NCBI RefSeq assembly: GCF_030418295.1
Contig: NZ_JAUHQA010000001.1
Coordinates: forward strand, 248,001-312,000
DNA: 64,000 nucleotides
Direction: 5' to 3'
DNA from: Demequina muriae
Lineage (GTDB): Bacteria > Actinomycetota > Actinomycetes > Actinomycetales > Demequinaceae
Within the stretch, counting starts at the first letter, position 1. Every line of letters starts with the position of its first letter. The notes beneath the pieces were generated by a model. The model was not told where the DNA came from and made no database searches. It worked only from the letters and a program-made list of their open reading frames with translations. Shown here in pieces: positions 8,869 to 16,876 of this stretch. Both the position numbers and the translations under genes were made by a program.

Positions 8869-9327
8869 TCAGGAGTCGGAGGCGTCCTCGGCACGCAGAC
8901 GCGCAATGGCACTCTCGAAGTCGTCCAGGCTGTCGAATCCCTGGTACACGCTTGCGAACCGCAGGTAGGCGATCTCGTCGAGCTCGCGCAAGGGCGGCAG
9001 AATCGCGAGCCCGATGTCGGTCGCGTCGATCTCGGCCTGGCCAGAGGCGCGGATGGCCTCTTCCACCTTGTGCGCGAGATGCGCGAGGTCGTCGTCGCTC
9101 ACGGGCCTGCCCTGGCACGCCTTGCGCACGCCGTTGACGACCTTCTCCCGGCTGAACGGTTCCGCAACCCCACTGCGCTTGAGCACCGTGAGGCTCGCAA
9201 TCTCGAGAGTCGAGAAGCGCTTGCCGCAGTTGGGGCACTCGCGCCGTCGCCGAATCGACGAACCATCATCTGAGGTGCGGGAGTCGACCACTCGCGAGTC
9301 GGGGTGGCGGCAGAACGGGCAGTGCAT
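8869..9327 (-). CDS. nrdR: Transcriptional repressor NrdR
   Basis: A 152-residue repressor of ribonucleotide reductase genes. It has the N-terminal zinc ribbon (MHCPFC ... CPNCGKRF, residues 1-40) and the ATP-cone domain that senses ATP and dATP (from [16 protein letters not shown] near residue 48). The acidic end [11 protein letters not shown] is typical. An in-frame upstream extension exists, but MHCPFC is the universal family start and has a GGGAGA sequence about 10 nt before it. It lies downstream of the LysM gene on the same strand, a conserved actinobacterial order. Confidence 0.95.
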   Translation of the reverse strand: MHCPFCRHPDSRVVDSRTSDDGSSIRRRRECPNCGKRFSTLEIASLTVLKRSGVAEPFSREKVVNGVRKACQGRPVSDDDLAHLAHKVEEAIRASGQAEIDATDIGLAILPPLRELDEIAYLRFASVYQGFDSLDDFESAIARLRAEDASDS

Positions 9328-9406
9328 GGCACTACTCTCCCACGAACACCCCACCACCGGTTTGCCTCAGGCGTGACGGCGCCTCGCGGTCAGCGGGGCC
9401 TGACGG

Positions 9407-9805
9407 TCAGCGCTCCAGAGCGGGGATGTGGATCTGCTCGCCGGCACGCAGCGACGAGTCGTCCATGGCGTTGAGCGTCTGGAGCTGAGAAACGGTGTCG
9501 CGGACGTCCTCGCCCGGGCCCGTGATCGCGGAGGCGATGGACCACAGGCTCTCGCCCTGGGCCACGGTGTAGGTGTCGAAGGCGATGGCGTCGGTCGACT
9601 CGGAGCCGGCGAATGCGCGAGGCGCCAACAGCGCGATCAGGGCCAGGACGACAAGCACGAGCATGACGCGACGTGCACGCCCGGCGGTGGTGGGCAGCGG
9701 ACGGACGCTCACGACCCGCCGCACCTTCACGGAGGTGTCACGTGGCACCCGGACAACTCCTGGTGCCCGGACCACTCCTGGCGCCGTCATCGCGTATGCA
9801 GTCAT
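9407..9805 (-). CDS. LysM protein, likely SOS division inhibitor
   Basis: A 132-residue protein with a basic N-terminus, one membrane-spanning segment (VMLVLVVLALIALLAPRAFA, about residues 48-67) and a C-terminal LysM domain (YTVAQGESLWSIASAI ... INPAL-like HIPALER). The LysM domain would bind peptidoglycan outside the membrane. It is divergent from lexA, and two LexA-type boxes sit between its -10 and its start. Membrane-anchored inhibitors divergent from lexA are known SOS division blockers in Bacillus (YneA, also LysM) and Corynebacterium (DivS). The role here is inferred from that arrangement. GAGGGTG precedes the ATG. Confidence 0.8.
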   Translation of the reverse strand: MTAYAMTAPGVVRAPGVVRVPRDTSVKVRRVVSVRPLPTTAGRARRVMLVLVVLALIALLAPRAFAGSESTDAIAFDTYTVAQGESLWSIASAITGPGEDVRDTVSQLQTLNAMDDSSLRAGEQIHIPALER

Positions 9806-9818
9806 GTCACCCTCCATT

Positions 9819-9832
9819 CGAACATGTGTTCG
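9819..9832. promoter_or_regulatory. LexA (SOS) box 1
   Basis: CGAACATGTGTTCG is a nearly perfect palindrome matching the Gram-positive LexA consensus CGAAC-N4-GTTYG. It lies between the LysM gene's -10 and its start codon. Confidence 0.9.
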
Positions 9833-9833
9833 T

Positions 9834-9847
9834 CGAACACTTGTTCT
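9834..9847. promoter_or_regulatory. LexA (SOS) box 2
   Basis: CGAACACTTGTTCT starts 1 nt after box 1, so the two centres are 15 bp apart. It abuts the -10 of the LysM promoter. Confidence 0.8.
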
Positions 9848-9848
9848 A

Positions 9849-9877
9849 TTAGTAGCACTCGGCCGTCTGTCACGCAA
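9849..9877 (-). promoter_or_regulatory. Promoter of the LysM gene
   Basis: On the minus strand, TTGCGT (9872-9877) and TACTAA (9849-9854) are separated by 17 bp. LexA boxes 1 and 2 follow at once downstream, where bound LexA would block initiation. Confidence 0.55.
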
Positions 9878-9885
9878 GACACGCT

Positions 9886-9899
9886 CGAACATATGTTTG
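9886..9899. promoter_or_regulatory. LexA (SOS) box 3
   Basis: CGAACATATGTTTG overlaps the -35 of the lexA promoter, so LexA bound here would repress its own gene. Confidence 0.85.
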
Positions 9900-9925
9900 A
9901 TTTCGATGCGTCCGTGCCCTAGCGT
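9897..9925 (+). promoter_or_regulatory. Promoter of lexA
   Basis: TTGATT (9897-9902) and TAGCGT (9920-9925) are separated by 17 bp. The -35 overlaps LexA box 3. The leader to the lexA ATG would be about 55-60 nt. Confidence 0.6.
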
Positions 9926-9988
9926 CATGAGTGTCACTTCATCACCGAGGTCTGACATCGACACGGGCCCGGCCCGCGAGGAGGAGTC

Positions 9989-10702
9989 ATGGACGAGCGC
10001 ACCAGCGAGGGCGGCGCCACCATCCACCAGTTCCCGGGCGGCGCGTCCGGCGGGCTCACCGACCGGCAGCGCCGCATCCTCGAGACCATCAAGGAGTCGG
10101 TCGAGTCGCGTGGCTACCCACCGTCGATGCGCGAGATCGGCGAATCCGTGGGGCTGACGTCGACGTCCTCGGTGAAGCACCAGCTCTCGGCTCTCGAGAC
10201 CAAGGGCTTCCTCCGCCGCGATCCTCACCGCCCGCGCGCCATCGAGGTGGTGCTTCCCGACTCCAGCCCGGCAGATTCGACCGTCACCCTGCCGGCCGGC
10301 CTTCCAGCAGAGGCGCCGCAGGATGACACGATCTCGATGGTTCCGCTGGTGGGACGCATCGCCGCAGGTGGCCCGGTGCTGGCGGACCAGTCAGTGGAGG
10401 ATGTGTTCGCGCTGCCCAAGCAGCTCACGGGCGACGGCGAGCTGTTCATGCTCAACGTCGTGGGCGACTCGATGATCGACGCCGCCATCTGCGACGGGGA
10501 CTGGGTGGTCGTGCGCCGCCAGCAGACCGCCGACAACGGCGACATCGTGGCGGCACTTCTCGACGACGAGGCCACCGTCAAGACCTTCCGTCGGAGGGAC
10601 GGTCAGGTCTGGCTCATGCCGCACAACCCGAACTACACGCCGATCGACGGCACGCACGCCCGCATCATGGGCAAGGTCGTGTCGGTGATGCGCCGCATCT
10701 AG
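9989..10702 (+). CDS. lexA: SOS repressor LexA
   Basis: A 237-residue repressor with an N-terminal winged helix-turn-helix ([11 protein letters not shown] ... [17 protein letters not shown], about residues 24-85) and a C-terminal S24 self-cleavage domain. The scissile Ala-Gly is in RIAAGGP near residue 125, the catalytic Ser in GDSMID near 160 and the Lys in TVKTF near 197. RecA bound to single-stranded DNA triggers self-cleavage. Start ATG with GGAGGAG upstream. Its own promoter and the LysM promoter in the shared 183-bp region both carry LexA boxes, and recA has one too. Confidence 0.97.
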   Translation: MDERTSEGGATIHQFPGGASGGLTDRQRRILETIKESVESRGYPPSMREIGESVGLTSTSSVKHQLSALETKGFLRRDPHRPRAIEVVLPDSSPADSTVTLPAGLPAEAPQDDTISMVPLVGRIAAGGPVLADQSVEDVFALPKQLTGDGELFMLNVVGDSMIDAAICDGDWVVVRRQQTADNGDIVAALLDDEATVKTFRRRDGQVWLMPHNPNYTPIDGTHARIMGKVVSVMRRI

Positions 10703-10747
10703 CGCTGCCGGTCGGCGCACTCCCCCGGCGCATCGGCCCACGCCGCC

Positions 10748-10978
10748 CTACTGCTGGCTGCGCCAGCCGTCCTGCCAATGGAAGCCGCCCTTGATGGCGC
10801 GGCGCATCGCGCTCATGGAATTGGCAATGGTCGTCTGGTAGACCCTGGACTGCTCCGATTCGGCCTCGTCCGCCATGCGGCGCGAGCCCGCCTCGAAGTG
10901 CGCGAGGTACTCCGCGAAGCGCTCGCGCTCGGCCTCCTGGCCGCGAACGAACTCCTCAGACGGGGTCGTATCGGTCAT
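10748..10978 (-). CDS. Small acidic hypothetical protein
   Basis: A 76-residue protein I do not recognise. It starts MTDTTPSEEF, has charged helical stretches (EAERERFAEYLAHFEAGS and RVYQTTIANSMSAMRRAI) and ends FHWQDGWRSQQ. No signal peptide or membrane segment is visible. It is convergent with lexA and downstream of dinG, with about 75 nt between it and the dinG stop. It could be a small helical partner protein, but nothing in it gives a function. The reading frame and codon use look genuine for this genome. Confidence 0.6.
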   Translation of the reverse strand: MTDTTPSEEFVRGQEAERERFAEYLAHFEAGSRRMADEAESEQSRVYQTTIANSMSAMRRAIKGGFHWQDGWRSQQ

Positions 10979-11055
10979 CGTGGGTCCACCTCCGGTGCGT
11001 GCAGTCTGCGACCCCAGCGTACGGCCCCGAAGGGTCTGCGGCGGCGCGACTGGCG

Positions 11056-13101
11056 CTAGACGCCGCGCTCGCGCGCCGCCGTGTCGAGACGCCGCAGCGC
11101 CTCGAGCACGGTGTCTCGATCGGTGGTGCCCCACAGCGGTGGCATCGATCGCGCGAGATACCCGCCGTAGCGTGCGGTGGCCAGCCTGGAGTCGAGCACC
11201 GCCACCACACCGCGGTCCTCCGACGAGCGGATGAGCCGCCCCGCTCCCTGAGCCAGCAGCAGCGCGGCATGGGTCGCGGACACCGCCATGAAGCCGTTGC
11301 CGCCGCGCTGTGCCACGGCCTCGGTGCGCGCCTGAGAGATGGGCTCGTCCGGCCGAGGGAACGGAATGCGGTCGATCACCACGAGCGATGCCGTCTCGCC
11401 GGGGGCGTCGATGCCCTGCCACAGCGATGTCGAACCGAACAGGCACGCGCGCGGGTCCTCGCGGAAGCGTTCGACGAGGGTGGGCAGCTGATCATCGAGC
11501 TGGTACATGATCGGCACGTCGAGCCGGACACGCATCGCCTCCGCGGCGGCCTGGCCTGCGCGGTGCGAGGAGAACAGCCCGAGCGTGCGCCCGCCCGCCG
11601 CCTCGATGAGAGCCGCGAGCTCGTCGAGCGCCTCCTCCGAGATCCCTCCCGGCCCCGGCCGCGGCAGGTGCGACGCCACGTACAGAATGCCCTGGCGCCC
11701 GTAGTCGAAGGGGCTGCCGGCGTCCATCGAGATCGGGTCGTCGACGCCGAGGTGACGTGCCATCGCGTCGAAGTTGCCCCCCAGCGCGAGCGTCGCGGAG
11801 GTGAACACGGAGGCCTTGTCCGCGATCAGCTTCTCGCGGATCAGCCCGGCCACGTCCAGAGGCGCCGCCACGATGCGCACGGCCTGGCGAGAGTCATAGT
11901 CGCCGTCGGGCGGCGCGAGCCACACCACATAGCGACCGTGCTCGCCGAGCAGCTCCTCGCACACGTCGAAGACCTCCGTGAGAGCGGCGGTGGCCATCTT
12001 GGCGGTGGCCGATGCGCTTCCTCCCGAACGCGCGCCGTCGGCGGTGTCCTTGGTGGTCTTCTGCACCTGGGTCAGTGCCGCTCGAGCCGCGCCCCGGAGG
12101 AGGTCCACCGCCTCGGCGAGGTCCTCTGGCAGCCCCAGTCGCAGTCGGCCCGGCTCGCAGTCCCCCAGTGCGCCGTCCAGCGCCCTGGCGGCCCGGTCGA
12201 GGTCCTCGGAGGCCACCCCGCAGCGGCGCGCGGCCCTGCCCGCACGGTCCACGCGCTGGAGCGTGAGCTCGTGGGTCGCCGCCGATGTGATGCGGCCCAC
12301 GAGCTCATGGGCCTCGTCCACGATGAGCGCGTGATGGTCGCCGAGCATGTCGTGGCTGGCGGCCTGCACGCCGAGCACCGCGTGATTCGTGACGACGATG
12401 GGGGCGCGCGCGGCGTGGTCGCGCACCGTCTGCGAGAAGCACTCGCTCAGCATCGGGCACTTGGACTCGAGGCACTCCCGGCCGCTCACGCTCACCTGCG
12501 CCCATGCCCGATGCGACACTCCAGGCACGAGGTCGTCCCGGTCACCGGTCTCGGTCTCGTCCGCCCAGGCGTGCAGGCGCGCGACCTCCTTCCCGAGGTC
12601 GCTCGTCGGTCCGGTCGGGACGGGCAGCATGTCGTCGTCGGGCTCGCCGTATCCGCCGGCCATCTTGTGGACGCACAGGTAGTTGCTGCGCCCCTTGAAC
12701 AGCGCCACCTCCGGACGCGACCCGAGCTCCGGCTCAAGGGCGTCGAGCACCAGCGGGAGATCCTTGGTGAACACCTGCCGCTGCAGAGCGAGCGTCGCGG
12801 TGGAGACCACGATGCGCTTCTTGGACCGCACGGCCTCAGCGACCGCTGGCACCAGGTAGGCGAGCGACTTTCCCGTGCCCGTACCCGCCTGGATCAGCGC
12901 GTGCTCACCGTGTCCGAGCGCACGCTCGACGGCGGCTGCCATCGCCGTCTGCCCCTCGCGCTCGACTCCCCCCAGCGCGGCGACCGCCCTGCCGAGCAGG
13001 CGGGTCGCCTCGGTGGGCGCGGCGGTGCCTGCTTCGATGGTCTCGCGGTCGGTGGCGGCCGACACCTCGGTCGCTGCCTCGGGCGTCCTCGCCGCGGTCA
13101 C
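11056..13101 (-). CDS. dinG: ATP-dependent DNA helicase DinG-like
   Basis: A 681-residue superfamily-2 helicase of the XPD/DinG type. It carries Walker A AGTGTGKSLAYLVP near residue 70, iron-sulfur cluster cysteines (LCVHK, then CLESKCPMLSEC near residues 205-220), the DEAH-type motif VDEAHELVG and a late motif AQGAGRLIRSSEDRG. Family enzymes unwind DNA 5' to 3', including R-loops and G-quadruplexes. In actinobacteria it usually lies near lexA and hflX, as here. The start is GTG at 13101, 10 nt after the hflX stop, so it is probably co-transcribed with hflX. Confidence 0.9.
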   Translation of the reverse strand: MTAARTPEAATEVSAATDRETIEAGTAAPTEATRLLGRAVAALGGVEREGQTAMAAAVERALGHGEHALIQAGTGTGKSLAYLVPAVAEAVRSKKRIVVSTATLALQRQVFTKDLPLVLDALEPELGSRPEVALFKGRSNYLCVHKMAGGYGEPDDDMLPVPTGPTSDLGKEVARLHAWADETETGDRDDLVPGVSHRAWAQVSVSGRECLESKCPMLSECFSQTVRDHAARAPIVVTNHAVLGVQAASHDMLGDHHALIVDEAHELVGRITSAATHELTLQRVDRAGRAARRCGVASEDLDRAARALDGALGDCEPGRLRLGLPEDLAEAVDLLRGAARAALTQVQKTTKDTADGARSGGSASATAKMATAALTEVFDVCEELLGEHGRYVVWLAPPDGDYDSRQAVRIVAAPLDVAGLIREKLIADKASVFTSATLALGGNFDAMARHLGVDDPISMDAGSPFDYGRQGILYVASHLPRPGPGGISEEALDELAALIEAAGGRTLGLFSSHRAGQAAAEAMRVRLDVPIMYQLDDQLPTLVERFREDPRACLFGSTSLWQGIDAPGETASLVVIDRIPFPRPDEPISQARTEAVAQRGGNGFMAVSATHAALLLAQGAGRLIRSSEDRGVVAVLDSRLATARYGGYLARSMPPLWGTTDRDTVLEALRRLDTAARERGV

Positions 13102-13111
13102 GCGACGAGGA

Positions 13112-14605
13112 TCATGCGGCCGGGGCGGCTGCCTGGAGCCGGGCCGCGAGGGAATCGTCGACCATCGCGATCAGCCGCGTGCCTTCTGGCTCGTGCGACT
13201 CCTCGATGACCTCGCCGTGCAGGTGCGCCTCATGGATCAGGTCTCCGCGGGTGTACGGCACCACGATGTCGATCCTCACTTCGGGTCGGGGCAGCTCGCG
13301 GGCGATCAGATCCAGCAGCTCCGACATCCCCGCGCCTGTGAGCGCCGAGACCTCGATGGTGATCTCCGGGCGTGCGCGCAGGCGCATCAGCGTCTCCGGC
13401 TCGGCGATGTCCGCCTTGTTGAGCACCAGCACTTCCTTGACGGTGTCGGCGCCGGGCACGTCGGACAGGACGGCGCGCACGGCGCTCACCTGGCCCTCGG
13501 GATCGGGGTGCGACGCGTCGACCACGTGCAGCATCAGGTCCGCGTGCGCGACCTCCTCGAGCGTCGACGAGAACGCCGCGACCAACTGGTGCGGCAGATC
13601 GCGGACGAACCCCACGGTGTCGGAGACGGTGTACTCGCGGCCATCGGGGGTCTGCGACCTGCGCACCGTCGGGTCGAGCGTCGCGAACAGCGCGTTCTCG
13701 ACCAGCGCGCCGGCGCCGGTGATGCGATTGAGCAGTGAGGACTTGCCCGCGTTGGTGTAGCCGACGATCGCCACGTTGGGAAGCGCAAGCCTGCGGTCCC
13801 TCCGGACGTTGCGGGCAGGCTCCATCGCCTTGATCTCGCGGCGCAGCTGCGCCATGCGAGTGTGAATGCGGCGGCGGTCCAGCTCGATCTTGGTCTCGCC
13901 AGGGCCGCGGGAGCCCATGCCTGCGGCGGCGCCACCCACCTGTCCACCGGCCTGCCGCGACATCGAGTCACCCCAGCCGCGCAGGCGCGGAAGCAGGTAC
14001 TCGAGCTGGGCCAGCTCGACCTGCGCCTTGCCCTCCTTGGACTTGGCGTGCTGGGCGAAGATGTCCAGGATGAGCGCGGTGCGGTCGATGACCTTCACCT
14101 TGACCACGTCTTCGAGCGCGCGACGCTGGCTGGGCGCCAGGTCGTCGTTGACGACCACGGTGTCGGCGCCGAGCGCGGCGACGATCTCCTTGACCTCGAT
14201 GGCCTTGCCCTTGCCGATGTAGGTGGCCGGGTCCGGGTTGGGGCGGCGCTGCAGCACGCCGTCGAGCACCTCCGAGCCAGCCGTCTCGGCGAGTGCCGCC
14301 AGCTCGCGCAGGCTGACCTCGGCATCGGCCGCCGTGCCGTGAGACCACTGACCCACGAGGACGACCCTCTCGAGCCGCAGCTGGCGGTACTCGACCTCGG
14401 TGACGTCCTCGAGCTCGGTCGACAGGTTGCCCACCCGCCGGAGCGCCGCGCGTTCCTCACGATCGAGCTGGTCGCCGTCGTAGTCGGTGCGCGCCGTGCC
14501 GCCCTTGCCGAGGACGGTGCTGGCGCGTGCAAGGACCCGCTCGATCACCGCATCGGCGCGGGAGGGAGTGGGCTCGGAGGGCTGGTTCTCGTCAAGGTCG
14601 CTCAT
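13112..14605 (-). CDS. hflX: GTPase HflX
   Basis: A ribosome-associated GTPase of 497 residues that splits stalled 70S ribosomes. An N-terminal HflX domain (LERVVLVGQW, then AETAGSEV, RPNPDPATYIGKGK) precedes a coiled-coil linker, followed by the G domain with G1 GYTNAGKSSL, G3 DTVGFV and G4 NKAD. The glycine-rich loop SRQAGGQVGGAAAGMGSRGPGE before the linker (shown here only by its first and last residues, SRQAG and RGPGE) is also typical. The N-terminal 60 residues are actinobacteria-specific and variable. It is followed at 10 nt by dinG. Confidence 0.95.
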   Translation of the reverse strand: MSDLDENQPSEPTPSRADAVIERVLARASTVLGKGGTARTDYDGDQLDREERAALRRVGNLSTELEDVTEVEYRQLRLERVVLVGQWSHGTAADAEVSLRELAALAETAGSEVLDGVLQRRPNPDPATYIGKGKAIEVKEIVAALGADTVVVNDDLAPSQRRALEDVVKVKVIDRTALILDIFAQHAKSKEGKAQVELAQLEYLLPRLRGWGDSMSRQAGGQVGGAAAGMGSRGPGETKIELDRRRIHTRMAQLRREIKAMEPARNVRRDRRLALPNVAIVGYTNAGKSSLLNRITGAGALVENALFATLDPTVRRSQTPDGREYTVSDTVGFVRDLPHQLVAAFSSTLEEVAHADLMLHVVDASHPDPEGQVSAVRAVLSDVPGADTVKEVLVLNKADIAEPETLMRLRARPEITIEVSALTGAGMSELLDLIARELPRPEVRIDIVVPYTRGDLIHEAHLHGEVIEESHEPEGTRLIAMVDDSLAARLQAAAPAA

Positions 14606-14619
14606 GCTGAGTCCATTGT
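14606..14619 (-). promoter_or_regulatory. Possible -10 box of hflX
   Basis: GACAAT on the minus strand (14614-14619) lies 8 nt before the hflX ATG with no clear Shine-Dalgarno sequence. A second box for the divergent gene lies 35 bp away. Confidence 0.35.
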
Positions 14620-14653
14620 CTCACCGGCCGCCGACAGGCACCACCAGCGACGG

Positions 14654-14666
14654 TACGCTCGCATGC
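14654..14666 (+). promoter_or_regulatory. Leaderless -10 box of methyltransferase gene
   Basis: TACGCT (14654-14659) lies 7 nt before the GTG start at 14667, with no Shine-Dalgarno sequence between. Confidence 0.45.
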
Positions 14667-15293
14667 GTGAGCGAGGACCACTACTTCACCGCAGAGCCCG
14701 CCTCTGCCGACGAACGCCGTGAGCGGACCGTCCATCTGGCCGGCCGCGACGTCGTCGTCGAGACCGCATCGGGCATCTTCTCCCCCGGCCACATCGATGC
14801 CGGCACCCAGGTGCTGCTGCGTCACCTGCCCCCCGCTCCGGCGGGAGAGGTACTCGACCTGGGATGCGGGTGGGGGCCGCTGGCACTCACAGCCGCCCTG
14901 GAGACGCCCGATGCGCGGGTCACGGCCCTCGACGTCAATCGGCGCGCGCTCGACCTGGTGACGCGCAACGCCGCTCGCCTTGGCGTGGCGGACCGCGTGC
15001 GCGCCGTCGGGCCGAGCGACGTCCCGGCGGACGCGACCTTCGCGGCGATCTGGTCGAACCCGCCGATCCGCATCGGCAAGGCCGCGCTTCATGACCTGCT
15101 CGCCATGTGGCTCCCCCGCCTCGCGCCCGGTGGGGAGGCGTGGCTCGTGGTGCAGCGCAACCTCGGGTCCGACTCGTTGGCCCGCTGGATTGCTGACCAG
15201 CGCGACGATGCGGGCTCGCCCTGGGGCCAGATCGAGAAGGTCGCGAGCGCCAAGGGGTTCCGGGTGCTGCGTCTGACGCGCCCTCCCGAGTGA
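14667..15293 (+). CDS. Class I methyltransferase, RsmC-like
   Basis: A 208-residue SAM-dependent methyltransferase of the small-domain (MTS) family. It shows motif I VLDLGCGWGPLAL near residue 65, the acidic motif II VTALDVNRRAL and the nucleobase-amine motif SNPPIRIGK near residue 133. The last matches RsmC, which methylates 16S rRNA at G1207, except that the N-terminal half of the long form is absent. Single-domain homologues are common in actinobacteria. The starting methionine is taken as GTG 14667 because the TACGCT box and the conserved DHYFTAEP start fit. An ATG at 14663 is out of frame. Confidence 0.85.
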   Translation: MSEDHYFTAEPASADERRERTVHLAGRDVVVETASGIFSPGHIDAGTQVLLRHLPPAPAGEVLDLGCGWGPLALTAALETPDARVTALDVNRRALDLVTRNAARLGVADRVRAVGPSDVPADATFAAIWSNPPIRIGKAALHDLLAMWLPRLAPGGEAWLVVQRNLGSDSLARWIADQRDDAGSPWGQIEKVASAKGFRVLRLTRPPE

Positions 15294-15327
15294 GCGCCCT
15301 GCAGAGCGGCCGCCCCGCCACGCGCGA

Positions 15328-15918
15328 CTAGGGGTACCCGCGCTCTCCCCTGCTCGCCGCATCGGCGATGCGCGTCACGCGATCCGCGCGCGTCTGCGGG
15401 CGCTTGGCCAGCACGAGCTGCGCGAGCATGAACTTGCGCGCCGACGGAGGGAATCCGTCCCAGTGCTCTGCCGCGCCGTCGCGGGCCTCCAGGGCGGCGC
15501 GGAGGTCCTCCGGCACCACCAGGTCCTCGACGTCGTCCAGGAGCGTCCACGAGCCGTCCGCCTTCGCGGCGGCGATGACCGCGGCGCCCGCAGGTGTGAT
15601 CCGGCCCTCCGCCTCCAGTTCCGCGATGCGCACCTTGTTGGTGCGAGCCCAGCCCGAGCCGCGCTTGCGCGGGGAGCAGTACTGCAGCGTGCGGTCGGCG
15701 TCCAGCTTGCGGGCGGTCGCGTCGATCCAGCCGAAGCAGAGCAACTCCCGCACCAGCTGGTCATATGTGAGCCCCGTGCGCCCGGAGGCCTGTCGCCACA
15801 GCACCACCCAGACGCCGTCCGCCGTCGCATGGTGCGCCGCCAGCCAGTCGCGCCACTCCGCGGCGTCCTCCGGGTGGATCCGGGGCCTGCCGTCCGGGTC
15901 GGCCTCCACGGGGTGCAT
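15328..15918 (-). CDS. YdeI/OmpD-associated family protein
   Basis: A 196-residue soluble protein of the YdeI family. It shows the hallmark order: a DWLAAHHATADGVWVVLWRQ start, then YDQLVRELLCFGWID, then the basic YCSPRKRGSGWARTNK segment near residue 90, and the C-terminal LAKRPQTRADRVTRI. The E. coli relative has been linked to peptide and stress tolerance, but the molecular role is unknown. The start at 15918 gives a normal length. It is 22 bp downstream of dapF on the same strand. Confidence 0.85.
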   Translation of the reverse strand: MHPVEADPDGRPRIHPEDAAEWRDWLAAHHATADGVWVVLWRQASGRTGLTYDQLVRELLCFGWIDATARKLDADRTLQYCSPRKRGSGWARTNKVRIAELEAEGRITPAGAAVIAAAKADGSWTLLDDVEDLVVPEDLRAALEARDGAAEHWDGFPPSARKFMLAQLVLAKRPQTRADRVTRIADAASRGERGYP

Positions 15919-15940
15919 CGTCAGGGACCGGGGCGCTGCG

Positions 15941-16855
15941 TCATACGGTGGGCGCGGTCGCAGGGACGCCGGAGACGTCGACCTCGCCATCGGCGACGAG
16001 CAGGGCTGGCCCCTCGAGCACCGTGCGCGTCCCCACGATCCGCACGGTGACCATGCCGCCGGGCACCTCGACGTCCCAGATGTCGGGCGCACCGTCGCCG
16101 GCCCAGGAGCGGACCGCCACGGCCACCGCGCACGCGCCGGTGCCGCACGAGCGGGTCTCGCCCGACCCGCGCTCGTGCACGCGCATGCGCACGCGGCCAC
16201 GTTCGATGCCGTCTCGCACCTCGCCGCCGCGAGTCACGACGAACTCGACGTTGGAACCCGCGGGCGGCGTGGGGGTGACGCGCGGCGCCTCCGTGAGGTC
16301 GAGCGCCTCGAGCTCTGACGTCGAGGCGAGCGCGACCACATGGTGAGGGTTGCCGACGTCCACCGACAGCGCCGGGCGCGCCGGCACGAGGCCGCGCGCC
16401 TCCACCTCGGCGTCGAAGCCGCCACCGGAGTCACCGAGGCGGAACTCCCCCATGCCCACGGCGTAGCGGCCGCCACCCAGAGAGCTGAGGGTGCGGGTGC
16501 CGCCCCTGGTGGCGATCGTGAGGCCGCCCGCCAGGTCGACGCCCGCGTCCCTCTCGAGGAGTGCGGCGAAGACGCGCGCGCCGTTGCCGCACATCTCCGA
16601 CGTCGAGCCGTCCGCGTTCCAGTAGTCCATGAACCAGGTGCGCGCGTCGAGGCCCGCACCCGCAGGCACGGACCCGGCGCGTACGGCGCGGATCACTCCG
16701 TCGGCGCCGATGCCGGCACGCCTGTCGCACAGGTAGCGCACCAGCGCGGGCGTCAGGTCGATCTCACCGTGCTCGTCGAACAGCAGCACGAAGTCGTTCT
16801 CGGTGCCATGCCCTTTGGTGAAGCGCAGCCCTGGGGTGACATGCAGTCTGACCAT
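15941..16855 (-). CDS. dapF: Diaminopimelate epimerase
   Basis: A 304-residue enzyme converting LL- to meso-diaminopimelate for lysine and peptidoglycan. Both catalytic cysteines are present, in MCGNGARVF near residue 88 and SCGTGACA near residue 236, forming the usual pair. It begins with the family GHGTENDFVLL after an actinobacterial extension. It follows miaA with 21 nt spacing, yet also has its own TAGCCT box 6 nt before the ATG. Confidence 0.96.
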   Translation of the reverse strand: MVRLHVTPGLRFTKGHGTENDFVLLFDEHGEIDLTPALVRYLCDRRAGIGADGVIRAVRAGSVPAGAGLDARTWFMDYWNADGSTSEMCGNGARVFAALLERDAGVDLAGGLTIATRGGTRTLSSLGGGRYAVGMGEFRLGDSGGGFDAEVEARGLVPARPALSVDVGNPHHVVALASTSELEALDLTEAPRVTPTPPAGSNVEFVVTRGGEVRDGIERGRVRMRVHERGSGETRSCGTGACAVAVAVRSWAGDGAPDIWDVEVPGGMVTVRIVGTRTVLEGPALLVADGEVDVSGVPATAPTV

Positions 16856-16867
16856 GCGCCCAGGCTA
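16856..16867 (-). promoter_or_regulatory. Leaderless -10 box of dapF
   Basis: TAGCCT on the minus strand (16862-16867) lies 6 nt before the ATG, matching the boxes of dapA and dapB. Confidence 0.45.
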
Positions 16868-16876
16868 CCCGTGCCT

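Noticed and set aside
10999..13209. Long plus-strand reading frame (736 codons) opposite dinG
   Set aside because: It is antisense to a gene with full helicase motifs, has no ribosome-binding site and shows an Arg-, His- and Gly-rich composition typical of a mirror frame in high-GC DNA.
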